A stretch of 64,000 nt of DNA from Paraburkholderia sp. Ac-20340 (GCF_017104965.1 NZ_JAAGPR010000034.1:27985-91984), one strand, 5' to 3'; positions 1-8,353 are shown, numbered from the stretch's first letter. The notes: generated by a model not told the origin, from the letters alone. Translations and numbers: made by a program.

Positions 1-1
1 A

Positions 2-859
2 GCCATCAACCGTCTGCTGCCCGCCGTGGGCGTGGGCGGCGAGATCGTCGGCGTGCGGCTCGCGCGCTGGCACGTGCGCGATAGCGATGAGGCGCAGGAC
101 GCGCGTGCGATGAGCGAAGTCACGGCATCGGTGATCGTCGAGGTGTTCGTGACGATTGCCGTGCAGTACGCGTTCTCGGCGCTGGGCGTGGTGCTGATCG
201 TGGCGGCGACCGGCGAATCCGGCTCGCTGCGCACCATCGTGACGATTGCGCTCGCGTTGCTGCTCACCGCGCCGCTGCCCGTTCTCGCAGTGTTCCTGCT
301 GCGCCGGGGCGGCGTGTTCCATGCGATCGAGCGCTGGGCCGCGCGCTTTTTCGGCGCCGATAATCCCGTCATGCTCGGCATTGACGGCAAGCAACTCGAC
401 GCCGATCTCGACCGGCTGATGTCGCGCACCGGTCTGATGGTCCGCGCGTTTTTCTGGCAACTGGGCGGCTATATGCTGGGTGCCTTCGAAACCTGGTGGG
501 CGCTTGCGCTGCTCGGCCATCCGGTGACGGTGGGCGAGGCGCTCGCCATCGAAGCCATTACGCAGGCGGTGCGCCACGCGGCCTTCATGGTGCCGGCGGG
601 ACTGGGCGTGCAGGAGGTGGCGGTGGTGCTGCTCGCGCAGCTTTTTGGCGTGAGCCAGGAGGTGGCGTTTTCGCTGGCGCTGGTCAAGCGCATGCGCGAG
701 GTGGTGTTCGGTGTGCTTGCGTTGCTGTCCTGGCAGGCCGCCGAAATCGTGCGCACGCGCCGCAACGTGAGCGGCAAATTAAGCGGCAACCTGAGCGGCA
801 AATTGAGCGCGCGCCCGCACGTATCGACGCGTCCCGCGCGCCACGATCGCACGCTTTGA
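2..859 (+). CDS. HpnL-like integral membrane protein, 3' end only
   Basis: The open frame runs in from the left edge of the window, so the N-terminus is missing; a GTG at 26 is only an internal codon. The visible part reads INRLLPAVGVGGEIVGVRLA, a segment typical of the lysylphosphatidylglycerol-synthase-like transmembrane family (HpnL/TIGR00374 type), followed by about five hydrophobic segments and a late motif with FMVPAGLGVQE, also characteristic. Such proteins sit in the inner membrane and are thought to move lipids; HpnL is tied to hopanoid lipids. Which lipid this one handles cannot be told from the sequence. The last 30 residues are a hydrophilic tail with three SGKL/SGNL repeats encoded by a 12-bp tandem repeat. 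Family is fairly sure, substrate is not. Confidence 0.7.
   Translation, partial: AINRLLPAVGVGGEIVGVRLARWHVRDSDEAQDARAMSEVTASVIVEVFVTIAVQYAFSALGVVLIVAATGESGSLRTIVTIALALLLTAPLPVLAVFLLRRGGVFHAIERWAARFFGADNPVMLGIDGKQLDADLDRLMSRTGLMVRAFFWQLGGYMLGAFETWWALALLGHPVTVGEALAIEAITQAVRHAAFMVPAGLGVQEVAVVLLAQLFGVSQEVAFSLALVKRMREVVFGVLALLSWQAAEIVRTRRNVSGKLSGNLSGKLSARPHVSTRPARHDRTL
770..805 (+). repeat. 12-bp tandem repeat, three copies, in coding DNA
   Basis: Three consecutive copies of AGCGGCAAATTA, AGCGGCAACCTG and AGCGGCAAATTG lie at the 3' end of the membrane protein gene and encode SGKL-SGNL-SGKL. Unit length keeps frame, so copy number could vary without disrupting the gene. Confidence 0.85.
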
Positions 860-897
860 AGGTACATTGTGGGAAGTAAGCGCACGCTGAGCCTGGT

Positions 898-932
898 TTG
901 AGCCCGAGCTTGAACCCGGCTTGAGCCCGATG
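898..932 (+). repeat. Short imperfect direct repeats upstream of lipoprotein gene
   Basis: TTGAGCCCGAGC, TTGAACCCGGC and TTGAGCCCGATG follow one another in the 120-bp gap between the HpnL-like gene and the BamE-like lipoprotein gene. No function is evident. Confidence 0.6.
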
Positions 933-982
933 TCCAGCGTGCGCGCGACCTTCAACCGACGCGGTAGCCCGATCTTCACGCC

Positions 983-1564
983 ATGTCGCCCACTCAACGT
1001 TCCAGGCGCTCGCTGGGCGCCGGACTCGCCATGCTGGCGGCGCTCACGCTCTGCGGCTGTGACGATCGCCGGATCGATTCGATGCTCGATACCCTGCGCC
1101 AGGCCTTCAGGACTTTCTTCGATTCGGTAAAGCCCGACGCGCTGCTGCTCAAAGGGCTGACGCCCGGCGTTTCGACGCTCGAACAGGTGCGCGCGCAAAT
1201 GGGCAAGCCCGAAACCGAACGCGTTTTCGACGACGGTTCGCGCCGCCTCGAATATCCGCGCGGGCCGCAGGGGCTCAAGACCTATATGGTCGATATCGGC
1301 CCGAACGCGCGCCTGGTGGCGATCACGCAGGTGCTCACGGCGCAGAGTTTCGCGAAGGTGCGCATCGGCATGAGTCAGGACGAGGTACGGCGGCTGCTGG
1401 GCAAGCCCGGACAAGTGGCCGCGTACCGGCTCAAACAGGAAACCGTCTGGAGCTGGAAGTGGCTCGAAGGCGGCGTCACGCCCGAAGCGTATTTCAACGT
1501 GCACTTCGGCCCGGATGGGCAGGTCACGACGACGTCTCGCTCGGATGTGATGCGCGGGCATTAG
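983..1564 (+). CDS. BamE/SmpA-like outer membrane lipoprotein
   Basis: A 193-residue lipoprotein with a signal peptide ending in a cysteine near residue 25 (LTLCGC). The body carries two copies of the OmlA/SmpA (BamE-like) signature: GVSTLEQVRAQMGKPE around residues 58-73 and GMSQDEVRRLLGKPGQ around 129-144. BamE proteins help the Bam complex insert beta-barrels in the outer membrane, but a protein with two such units is not the core BamE and its role is unproven. A close paralogue lies at 25536-26075, matching over most of its length, including the phrases RLEYPRGP, EVWSW/ETVWSW and TSRSD near the C-terminus. It stands alone, 54 bp before the patatin gene. Confidence 0.8.
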   Translation: MSPTQRSRRSLGAGLAMLAALTLCGCDDRRIDSMLDTLRQAFRTFFDSVKPDALLLKGLTPGVSTLEQVRAQMGKPETERVFDDGSRRLEYPRGPQGLKTYMVDIGPNARLVAITQVLTAQSFAKVRIGMSQDEVRRLLGKPGQVAAYRLKQETVWSWKWLEGGVTPEAYFNVHFGPDGQVTTTSRSDVMRGH

Positions 1565-1618
1565 ATCGAACATGAGGTTGCAGGACGCAATCGCAAAAAC
1601 AACAAGCTGGAGGTGCGC

Positions 1619-2662
1619 ATGGTGATGCATCGGCGACGGCCCCCGCGTGTGGGGCTCGTGCTGGGCGGCGGGGCGGCGCGCGGCTGGGCGCATATCGGCG
1701 CGATTCGCGCGCTGGAAGAAGCCGGCATCAAGCCGGATGTGGTGTGTGGCACGTCGATCGGCGCGCTGGTGGGCGCGGTCTACGCGAACGGCGATCTCGA
1801 CTGGCTCGAGGACTGGGTCGGCAAGCTCACATGGCAGACCGTGGTGCGCCTGCTCGATCTGCGTTTTTCGGGCGGGCTGCTGGGCGGGCGCAAGGTGATC
1901 GACCTGTTCGCGAAGCAGTTCAACGGACGCGCCATCGACGATCTCAAGATGCCGTTCACGGCCGTGGCCACCGAACTCGATACGGGCCGCGAAGTCTGGC
2001 TGCGCGAGGGCGGCGTGGTGGACGCGGTGCGCGCCTCGATCGCGATTCCCGGCATCTTTACGCCGATCTGGCATGACGGCGTCTGGCTTGTCGATGGCGG
2101 GCTGAGCAACCCGGTGCCGGTTTCGGCGGCGCGTGCGATGCGTGCGGATACCGTGATCGCCATCGATCTCAATCACGACATCCTGAATGGCCGCGACCTG
2201 GGCGGCGCAATCGACACGGTGCCGCGCGAGACGCCGGTGGAAGTGCCGCGTGCCGGCGAAGCGGGGCCGGTGGAGGCCGCCGCGGCCGCTGCCGCAGCTG
2301 CTGCTGCCGATGGCGCGCCCACTGAACCCGCGCCGCTGCTACGCCGCAACGGCAAGCGTTTCCCGAGCTGGCTGCAGCCGTCGGGCGCCGCCGCGCTCGG
2401 CAGCCCCGACGTGCGCGTGGCGCCGCCGCCGAGTACGCGTGTGCCGTCGATGCTGAGTTCCATCGCGCAGAGTATCGACATCATGCAGGTGCGCATCACG
2501 CGCAGCCGCCTCGCTGGCGAGCCCGCCGATGTGCTGATTCAGCCGCGCCTGGGCGGCATGGGGATTTTCGATTTCCATCGCGCCGGACCGGCCATAGCGG
2601 AAGGGCGCGCGGCCGTGCAGTACATGCTGCCGGCGATCAAGGCGCAGTTGGGGCTGGATTGA
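1619..2662 (+). CDS. Patatin-like phospholipase (RssA/YchK type)
   Basis: A 347-residue patatin-family serine hydrolase. The oxyanion loop GGGAARGWAH lies near residues 13-22, the nucleophile elbow GTSIG around 43-47, and the catalytic aspartate in DGGLSNPVPV around 158-167. It is expected to cleave acyl chains from lipids in the cytoplasm or at the inner membrane. The ATG at 1619 was chosen because GGAGG at 1609-1613 sits 5 bp before it; GTG at 1613 and ATG at 1625 are alternatives. After the catalytic core there is an unusual low-complexity linker with eleven or more alanines in a row (about residues 219-230), then a proline-rich stretch before a conserved C-terminal segment. The physiological substrate is unknown. 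Confidence 0.9.
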   Translation: MVMHRRRPPRVGLVLGGGAARGWAHIGAIRALEEAGIKPDVVCGTSIGALVGAVYANGDLDWLEDWVGKLTWQTVVRLLDLRFSGGLLGGRKVIDLFAKQFNGRAIDDLKMPFTAVATELDTGREVWLREGGVVDAVRASIAIPGIFTPIWHDGVWLVDGGLSNPVPVSAARAMRADTVIAIDLNHDILNGRDLGGAIDTVPRETPVEVPRAGEAGPVEAAAAAAAAAAADGAPTEPAPLLRRNGKRFPSWLQPSGAAALGSPDVRVAPPPSTRVPSMLSSIAQSIDIMQVRITRSRLAGEPADVLIQPRLGGMGIFDFHRAGPAIAEGRAAVQYMLPAIKAQLGLD

Positions 2663-2692
2663 GGGCGCGAGGGCATGAAGGTGGGCTGGGCT

Positions 2693-3337
2693 TCAGGTTG
2701 GCGCGACCCACACCCATCCGCTTGAAGTCCTGCGCAATTGCGTCACCGAAAGCGGCGCGATCTCCAGTTGCCGGAACGCGGCGGACGGCGCGTCCAGCGC
2801 ATGCAGCACGGCGGCGCGAATCACGCTGGCGTGCGTGAAGGCGACGAGGGACGCATCGGCGTGGGCGTCGGGCAGGGCGTCCAGCCAGGCGCTCACGCGC
2901 TCGCGCACCGCTTCGAACGATTCGCCGCCGCCGGGCGGTTGGAACGCCGGATCGCGCGTCCATGCGGCCAGCGCATCGGGCGTTTCCTGCGCGATGTCGA
3001 TCAGACGGCGACCGCTCCACGCGCCGTAGGCCGTATCGCTTAACGCGTGGTCGATCCGGGCATCGAAGCCCGCCGCCGCGGCGCTCGCGCGTGCGATAGC
3101 AGCAGGACTCGTCAGCGCACGCGGCGCGCTGCGTCGGCTTTCATCGCTCTCACCGCTTCCATCGATAAGCGCCGCCCAGCGCGTGCGCCACGCCTCGACG
3201 GCTTCGACCGCGCGCGCATCCAGCAACCGAGCGACATCGATTTCGATATCGTCATCGTCACCCGAAGCCGCGCCGAAGACGCCCGCCTTGAGCGCCGCAT
3301 TCGCCGCGTGGCTGATCAGCCAGACCTTTATCGCCAT
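2693..3337 (-). CDS. Histidine phosphatase-fold protein with altered RHG motif
   Basis: A 214-residue protein of the phosphoglycerate-mutase-like superfamily. The N-terminal motif that normally reads RHG is LISHAAN here, so the phosphate-binding arginine is serine while the histidine remains. The second core arginine appears kept in SPAAIARAS, and the late histidine in FTHASVIRA is present; the usual LSDxxxGxWxGR region is visible as LSDTAYGAWSGR. It is divergent from a cobalamin riboswitch and cbtBA, so a link with cobalamin metabolism (CobC-like alpha-ribazole phosphatases belong to the same fold) is inferred. Whether it is an active phosphatase is doubtful given the missing arginine. Confidence 0.75.
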   Translation of the reverse strand: MAIKVWLISHAANAALKAGVFGAASGDDDDIEIDVARLLDARAVEAVEAWRTRWAALIDGSGESDESRRSAPRALTSPAAIARASAAAAGFDARIDHALSDTAYGAWSGRRLIDIAQETPDALAAWTRDPAFQPPGGGESFEAVRERVSAWLDALPDAHADASLVAFTHASVIRAAVLHALDAPSAAFRQLEIAPLSVTQLRRTSSGWVWVAPT

Positions 3338-3404
3338 CCTGTTTCCTTACTCGCCGATTCGTCGTGTATTACATTCGTGCCGCGTCGCCCTGACGCAGCG
3401 CGTA

Positions 3405-3530
3405 GAATACAGGCTGCACGTCACACGGAAGCCGGTGCAAACCCGGCGCGGTCGCGCCACTGTGACCGATTGTTTTTGCAGCCTGCCGTCCCGCAACAAG
3501 CCCGCAACAAGCAAACGGAAGTCAGACCCG
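3405..3530 (+). promoter_or_regulatory. Cobalamin (B12) riboswitch
   Basis: The stretch holds the hallmark order of a cobalamin riboswitch: GCCGGTGCAAACCCGGCGCG, then the B12 box GCCACTGTGACCG at about 3457-3469, and the closing element GGAAGTCAGACCC at about 3517-3529. It ends about 85 bp before the start of cbtB, so it most likely lowers cbtBA expression when adenosylcobalamin is plentiful. Edges are approximate. Confidence 0.92.
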
Positions 3531-3613
3531 CGTGACGTACGCACCACCCGGTGCACACACCTCAATCGTTTTTCAACGACCCATCGGGGCGCGTAACCCC
3601 AGGAGAAGTCATC

Positions 3614-3835
3614 ATGTCCGAAGCCGTCCTCGACGCGGCCCATGTTCCCGCCGCCACCCCGGCGCCCATCCCCCTGCGCGAAATTCTGCCCTGGGCCATT
3701 TTCGCGGGTCTCATGCTGCTGCTGGCGCTGTATTTCGTCGGCGCGGAGCAGGGCGCGACCTCGCTGGTGCCGGGCATGTACGTCCACGAATTCGTCCACG
3801 ACGGCCGCCATCTGCTCGGCTTTCCCTGCCACTGA
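3614..3835 (+). CDS. cbtB: CbtB, cobalt/cobalamin-linked membrane subunit
   Basis: A 73-residue protein with one membrane segment (about residues 26-43) and the CbtB C-terminal signature containing spaced histidines and a cysteine (VHEFVHDGRHLLGFPCH), a plausible metal site. CbtB and CbtA are predicted partners in cobalt uptake and are typically placed under B12 riboswitches, as here. The ATG at 3614 follows AGGAGA at 3601-3606; an in-frame ATG at 3551 has no such site and would add a non-conserved leader. cbtA follows after 12 bp, so the two form an operon. Confidence 0.93.
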   Translation: MSEAVLDAAHVPAATPAPIPLREILPWAIFAGLMLLLALYFVGAEQGATSLVPGMYVHEFVHDGRHLLGFPCH

Positions 3836-3847
3836 CCGGGAGCTGAC

Positions 3848-4591
3848 ATGGTAGGCAAGCTGTTGGTACGCGGGATGCTCGCTGGCATCGCCGCGGGACT
3901 GCTCACGTTCTCGTTCGCGAAATTCGCGGGCGAGCCGCAGGTCGATCAGGCCATTTCCTTCGAGGAAAAAGCCGACGCCGCCAAGGGCGAAGCGCCCGAG
4001 CCCGAACTCGTCAGCCGCGATGTGCAGGCGAGCTACGGCCTCTTTACCGGCGTGATGGTCTATAGCGCGTCGATCGGCGGGCTGTTCGCGCTGGTGTTCG
4101 CCTATGTGCGCGGCCGCACGGGACCGATTTCGGCGCGCGCGCTGTCGATGTGGCTCGCGCTCGCGGCCTTCGTCGCGATCTATCTGGTGCCGAATATCAA
4201 ATATCCGGCGAATCCGCCTTCGGTGGGCGACCCCGACACCATCGGTTTTCGCACCGGCCTGTTCTTCCTGATGATCGCGATTTCGCTCGCCGTCACGGTG
4301 TTCTCGCTCAAGGTGCGCGCCGCGCTGGCGGCGAAGTGGGGCGGCTGGAATGCGTCGATTGCGGCGCTCGTGCTGTTCGTCGTCGTGATCGGCGCGATCC
4401 AGGCCGCGATGCCGACGATCAACGAAGTCCCGGGCGCGTTCCCGGCCGTGCTGCTGTGGAAGTTCCGCACCGTGGCGATCGGCATGCAGGCGATTCTCTG
4501 GAGCGTGGTGGGCCTGCTGTTCGGCGCACTGGTCGAGCGTCTGGAGCGCGCCAGCGTGCTCGCCGGTTCGCTGGCTGCACGCCGCGCCTGA
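3848..4591 (+). CDS. cbtA: CbtA, predicted cobalt transporter subunit
   Basis: A 247-residue inner membrane protein of the CbtA family with about five to six hydrophobic segments. The first follows directly after MVGKLLVRGMLAG, and a charged loop (about residues 38-60) comes before the second. It pairs with CbtB in the same transcript under the cobalamin riboswitch, and together they are thought to bring cobalt into the cell for cobalamin synthesis; direct biochemical proof for the family is limited. Length and architecture are normal, with no sign of damage. A terminator hairpin lies about 110 bp downstream. Confidence 0.92.
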   Translation: MVGKLLVRGMLAGIAAGLLTFSFAKFAGEPQVDQAISFEEKADAAKGEAPEPELVSRDVQASYGLFTGVMVYSASIGGLFALVFAYVRGRTGPISARALSMWLALAAFVAIYLVPNIKYPANPPSVGDPDTIGFRTGLFFLMIAISLAVTVFSLKVRAALAAKWGGWNASIAALVLFVVVIGAIQAAMPTINEVPGAFPAVLLWKFRTVAIGMQAILWSVVGLLFGALVERLERASVLAGSLAARRA

Positions 4592-4941
4592 CCTATTCGA
4601 GCGGCGAATACCTTAGGGTATTCCCGCGCTGAACCCTGCCGCACCTCGGGCCGCGCGTCTATCGCAAAAGCGACCCGAAACTTGTCAAAACCCACTCGAC
4701 GCCCCGCTTGCCGGGGCGTTGTCTTTTCCGCTTTCAATTTCATCGCAGCCCTGACAGCGCGGGCGAAAAGCCCGGCCAGGCGCGCCTGTCGCCCGACGAG
4801 CCGTAAATGCTGCGCCGCAACACGGCGCCGCTTGCGGTTTGAGCAATCTTTTTGGCCTTGCGACGATCCGCGCCAATCCCCCAGGCGCCTTGCATGAGCG
4901 ATGTGCGCCCGGGTTCGAACAACGACTTTGCGGAGACGCGC
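4592..4941. other. Intergenic gap between cbtA and the arginine transporter operon
   Basis: No gene is supported here. The gap holds one intrinsic terminator (4700-4727) and presumably the promoter of the transporter operon, for which I see no clear -35/-10 pair. An open frame continues upstream of the chosen hisQ-like start (ATG at 4894) but lacks family similarity. Confidence 0.6.
4700..4727 (+). terminator. Intrinsic terminator after cbtBA
   Basis: A 7-bp GC stem CGCCCCG/CGGGGCG with loop CTTGC is followed by TTGTCTTTT. It fits termination of the cbtBA transcript. Confidence 0.75.
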
Positions 4942-5631
4942 GTGATCCTCTACGGTTTTGGCCCGGTGCTGCTCGCTGGCACGATCCAGACGATCGAACT
5001 TTCGCTGCTCTCGCTCGGCGTGGCCGTGCTGCTCGGTCTGGCGGGCGCGGCGGCGAAGCTCTCGTTCAACCGGCCGCTCGCGGCCATCGCGACGGGTTAC
5101 ACGACGCTGATCCGCTCGGTGCCCGATCTCGTGCTGATGCTGCTGCTGTTCTACAGCATCCAGATCGGCGTGAACGAGGCCACCGACGCGCTCGGCATGG
5201 CGCAGATCGATATCGATCCGTTCGTGGCCGGCGTGCTCACGCTCGGCTTCATCTACGGCGCGTATTTCACCGAGACCTTCCGCGGCGCGTTTCTCTCGGT
5301 GCCGCGCGGGCAACTGGAAGCGGGCCACGCTTACGGCATGAGCGGCGCGCGCGTGTTCGCCCGCATCATGTTCCCGCAGATGATGCGTTTCGCGCTGCCG
5401 GGCATCGGCAATAACTGGCAGGTGCTCGTGAAGGCGACGGCGCTGGTCTCGATCATCGGTCTCGCCGATGTCGTGAAGGCCGCCCAGGACGCCGGACGCA
5501 GCACCTTCAATCTGTTCTTCTTCCTCGTGATTGCCGCGGCGATCTATCTCGCGATCACGACCGTCTCGAACTTCGTGCTGATCTGGCTCGAACGCCGCTA
5601 TTCGGCGGGCGTGCGCCACGCGCAACTCTGA
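4942..5631 (+). CDS. Arginine/ornithine ABC transporter permease (HisQ/AotQ type)
   Basis: A 229-residue polar amino acid permease with about five membrane segments and the EAA loop (GHAYGMSGARVFARIMFPQM) that docks the ATPase. It forms the membrane channel together with the HisM-type partner encoded 10 bp downstream. GTG at 4942 was chosen because GGAG at 4932-4935 sits 6 bp before it and the family usually begins directly with LYGFGPVLLAGT; ATG at 4894 would add 16 non-conserved residues. The same strand carries permease, ATPase and ArgR-type regulator genes, and the ast operon follows, so arginine or ornithine is the likely substrate. Confidence 0.88.
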   Translation: MILYGFGPVLLAGTIQTIELSLLSLGVAVLLGLAGAAAKLSFNRPLAAIATGYTTLIRSVPDLVLMLLLFYSIQIGVNEATDALGMAQIDIDPFVAGVLTLGFIYGAYFTETFRGAFLSVPRGQLEAGHAYGMSGARVFARIMFPQMMRFALPGIGNNWQVLVKATALVSIIGLADVVKAAQDAGRSTFNLFFFLVIAAAIYLAITTVSNFVLIWLERRYSAGVRHAQL

Positions 5632-5641
5632 GGACCGCGCC

Positions 5642-6355
5642 ATGAACGAAATCCTCCAGCAATTCGGCCGCGCGTTCATCTACTGGGACGGCGAGCATGT
5701 CTCCGGCCTCGCGATGACGCTCTGGCTGCTCGTGATCTCCGTGGCCTTCGGCTTTGTCTGCGCGGTGCCGCTGGCGGTGGCGCGCGTCTCGAAGCGCCGC
5801 TGCATCTCGCTGCCGGTGCGCTTCTACACCTATGTGTTTCGCGGCACGCCGCTCTACGTGCAGTTGCTGCTGATCTACACCGGCGTCTACAGTCTCGCCT
5901 TCGTGCGCAGCGAGCCGCTGCTCGACGCCTTCTTTCGCAGCGGCCTGAATTGCGCGATTCTCGCCTTCGCGCTCAACACCTGCGCCTATACGACCGAGAT
6001 CTTCGCGGGCGCGATCCGCGCGACCTCGCACGGCGAAGTGGAAGCGGCGCGGGCCTACGGCATGAGCCCGTTCACGATGTACTGGCGCATCATCCTGCCT
6101 TCGGCGCTGCGCCGCGCACTGCCGCTGTACAGTAACGAAGTGATCCTGATGCTGCACGCCACCACGGTCGCCTTCACGGCGACGGTGCCCGACATCCTCA
6201 AGGTCGCGCGCGACGCCAATTCCGCCACCTATCGTTCGTTCGAATCGTTCGGCCTCGCGGCGCTGATCTACTGTGGCGTATCGTTTGTGCTGGTGGCCGC
6301 GTTCCGCCGCGCGGAAAAACGCTGGCTCGGCTATCTCGCCGTGCGCACGCGCTGA
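5642..6355 (+). CDS. Arginine/ornithine ABC transporter permease (HisM/AotM type)
   Basis: A 237-residue permease, the second half of the heterodimeric channel. It has about five membrane segments and an EAA loop (about residues 139-158, AARAYGMSPFTMYWRIILPS). The start ATG lies 10 bp after the stop of the first permease, and the ATPase gene follows after 39 bp, giving one operon. Specificity is inferred from the neighbouring ArgR-type regulator and ast genes; the HisM family also carries histidine and lysine. Confidence 0.9.
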   Translation: MNEILQQFGRAFIYWDGEHVSGLAMTLWLLVISVAFGFVCAVPLAVARVSKRRCISLPVRFYTYVFRGTPLYVQLLLIYTGVYSLAFVRSEPLLDAFFRSGLNCAILAFALNTCAYTTEIFAGAIRATSHGEVEAARAYGMSPFTMYWRIILPSALRRALPLYSNEVILMLHATTVAFTATVPDILKVARDANSATYRSFESFGLAALIYCGVSFVLVAAFRRAEKRWLGYLAVRTR

Positions 6356-6394
6356 AACCATCCGTTTGAATCAAGCTTAATTCTGGAGACCATC

Positions 6395-7207
6395 TTGCCT
6401 CAGACGACGACCCACGCCGCCTGCGCTTTCGCCGCTACGGACAGCAAACTGATCGCGCGCGACATCCACAAGCGCTATGGCGACAACGAAGTGCTCAAGG
6501 GCGTTTCGCTCGATGCGAAGAAAGGCGACGTGATCAGCATCATCGGCGCGAGCGGCTCGGGCAAGAGTACGTTCCTGCGCTGCATCAATTTCCTCGAAAA
6601 GCCGAACGCCGGCGAGATCGTCGTGGACGGCGAAGCCGTGCGCACCAAAGCCGGCCGCAACGGCGACCTGGACGTGGCCGATCACAAGCAGTTGCAGCGC
6701 ATCCGCACCAAGCTCGCGATGGTGTTCCAGCACTTCAATCTCTGGTCGCACATGAACGTGCTGGAGAACGTGATGGAAGCGCCCTTGCACGTGCTGGGCG
6801 TGCCGCGCAAGGAAGCCGAGGAACGCGCGCGCGAGTATCTGGAGAAGGTGGGTCTCGCGCCGCGCGTGGAGAAGCAGTATCCCTCGCATCTTTCGGGCGG
6901 CCAGCAGCAGCGCGTGGCGATTGCACGGGCGCTGGCGATGCACCCGGACGTGATGCTGTTCGACGAACCGACATCCGCACTCGATCCCGAACTGGTGGGC
7001 GAAGTGCTCAAGGTCATGCAGAAGCTCGCCGAGGAAGGCCGCACGATGATCGTCGTCACGCACGAAATGGGTTTTGCGCGCAACGTCTCGAATCATGTGA
7101 TGTTCCTGCATCAAGGGCGCACCGAAGAAGAGGGCACACCCGCCGATGTGCTGGGCGCACCGAAAAGCGAGCGCCTGCGCCAGTTCCTTTCGGGCAGTCT
7201 CAAGTAA
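6395..7207 (+). CDS. Arginine/ornithine ABC transporter ATP-binding protein (HisP/AotP type)
   Basis: A 270-residue ABC ATPase. Walker A GASGSGKST is near residues 50-58, the signature LSGGQQQR near 166-173, Walker B VMLFDEP near 186-192, and the switch histidine in VTHEMGFA. It drives the two permeases encoded just upstream. The start is a TTG at 6395 with GGAG at 6385-6388 placed 6 bp before it; the first conserved residues (KLIARDIHKRYGDNEV) begin about 19 residues later, so the leader is short. The ArgR-type regulator gene begins 34 bp downstream. Confidence 0.92.
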   Translation: MPQTTTHAACAFAATDSKLIARDIHKRYGDNEVLKGVSLDAKKGDVISIIGASGSGKSTFLRCINFLEKPNAGEIVVDGEAVRTKAGRNGDLDVADHKQLQRIRTKLAMVFQHFNLWSHMNVLENVMEAPLHVLGVPRKEAEERAREYLEKVGLAPRVEKQYPSHLSGGQQQRVAIARALAMHPDVMLFDEPTSALDPELVGEVLKVMQKLAEEGRTMIVVTHEMGFARNVSNHVMFLHQGRTEEEGTPADVLGAPKSERLRQFLSGSLK

Positions 7208-7241
7208 GCTGCCGGCAACCAGGTTTACGTTGTTCCCGCCG

Positions 7242-8333
7242 ATGAATCGCCCTGCAGCTTCTGCTTCACCTTCCACGCCCGCCGCCTCGCCCGCGCCGGG
7301 CGGGCCCGCGCGCGCGACGCGCACCACGCAGGTGGCGATCGTCGCGTTGCCGCCGGTGTCGATGTCGGGCGTCGGGCCCATTGTCGATGCGCTCAATCTC
7401 GCCAACGAGATCGACGGCCGCGCGCTGTACCGCTGGCAGATGTGTTCGTGGAACGGCCGTCCCGTGCCGCTCGCGGGCGGCGCGCAATGGCCCGCCGATG
7501 CCGCGTTCGGCGACGGCCTCGCCTGCGACTGGCTGATCGTCGTGACCGAGCGCTACCAGCAGTTCGCGGATTACCGCCTGTTCCTCGCCAGCCTCGCGCG
7601 CGTGGGCCAGCGCACGCCGCTCGTCACCGGCATCCATCACGGCATCTGGTGGCTGGCGATGGCGGGGCAGTTGCAGGGCTATCGCGTGGCGGTGAACTGG
7701 GAAACCTACCAGCAGTTCGCCGAGCAGTTCGAGCGCACCATCGTCACCCAGCATATTTACGAGATCGACCGCGATCGCGCGACCTGCGCGGGCGGTCAGG
7801 CGACGCTCGATTTCATGCTGGCGATGATCGGCCGCGAGCACGGCCCGGAACTCGTGGACCGGATCGCCGATGCGATGGGCGCAAGCACCTTGCGCAGCGG
7901 CGACGAGCGCCAGCGCATTCCGTTCGTGACCGCGCCCGGCGAGCGCCATCCGCGCCTGAACGACGCGCTCATGCTGATGGAAGCGAATATCGAAGACCCG
8001 CTCACCACCGATGAAATCGCTGGTCACGTGGGCGTGTCGCGCCGTCAGCTGGAGCGGCTGTTCCGCCAGTACCTGAACGCGATGCCGTCGAAGTACTACC
8101 TGGGTCTGCGGCTTGCGAAGGCGCGTTCGCAGTTGCAGCGCACCAGCAAATCGGTGGTGCAGATCAGTCTGGCGTGCGGGTTTTCATCGGCGGCGCATTT
8201 TTCCAATGCGTATCGCGAGCGCTTTGGCGTGACGCCGCGCGAGGACCGCCGCAACTGGATCGAGCGCCAGCACGGCGGCGCGGCGCAGGAGCCGCGCGCC
8301 GGGGCGCTGGTGGAACCGCCGGAGCAAGCTTAG
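7242..8333 (+). CDS. argR: ArgR-type AraC-family regulator of arginine catabolism
   Basis: A 363-residue regulator with an N-terminal GATase1/DJ-1-like domain (about residues 30-195) and a C-terminal AraC helix-turn-helix pair (about 245-345, with DEIAGHVGVSRRQLERLFRQ and FSSAAHFSNAYRERFGVTP). This is the architecture of Pseudomonas ArgR, which responds to arginine and switches on the aru/ast catabolic genes and the aot transporter. It is the last gene of the transporter operon, as in Pseudomonas, and lies directly upstream of ast. ATG at 7242 was chosen; the frame is open farther upstream but inside the ATPase gene. The N-terminal 25 residues are a Pro/Ala-rich leader. Confidence 0.88.
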   Translation: MNRPAASASPSTPAASPAPGGPARATRTTQVAIVALPPVSMSGVGPIVDALNLANEIDGRALYRWQMCSWNGRPVPLAGGAQWPADAAFGDGLACDWLIVVTERYQQFADYRLFLASLARVGQRTPLVTGIHHGIWWLAMAGQLQGYRVAVNWETYQQFAEQFERTIVTQHIYEIDRDRATCAGGQATLDFMLAMIGREHGPELVDRIADAMGASTLRSGDERQRIPFVTAPGERHPRLNDALMLMEANIEDPLTTDEIAGHVGVSRRQLERLFRQYLNAMPSKYYLGLRLAKARSQLQRTSKSVVQISLACGFSSAAHFSNAYRERFGVTPREDRRNWIERQHGGAAQEPRAGALVEPPEQA

Positions 8334-8353
8334 CGGCCTGCCTGGCGGCAGGG

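Noticed and set aside
770..805. Short tandem repeats as possible CRISPR units
   Set aside because: The 12-bp units are contiguous without spacers and lie in frame inside a gene; no CRISPR array or cas gene exists in the window.
4905..4925. GGTTCGAAC resembling a tRNA T-arm
   Set aside because: No acceptor, D or anticodon stems can be drawn around it; it is the 5' region of the permease gene.
4180..5679. Long minus-strand frame opposite cbtA and the first permease
   Set aside because: Composition is Arg/His/Glu-rich with no motifs, as expected for the antisense of GC-rich genes; the plus-strand genes have clear families.
8336..8351. CCTGCC-TGGC-GGCAGG hairpin after the argR-type gene as a terminator
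   Set aside because: The stem is short and no T-tract follows, so termination cannot be supported.
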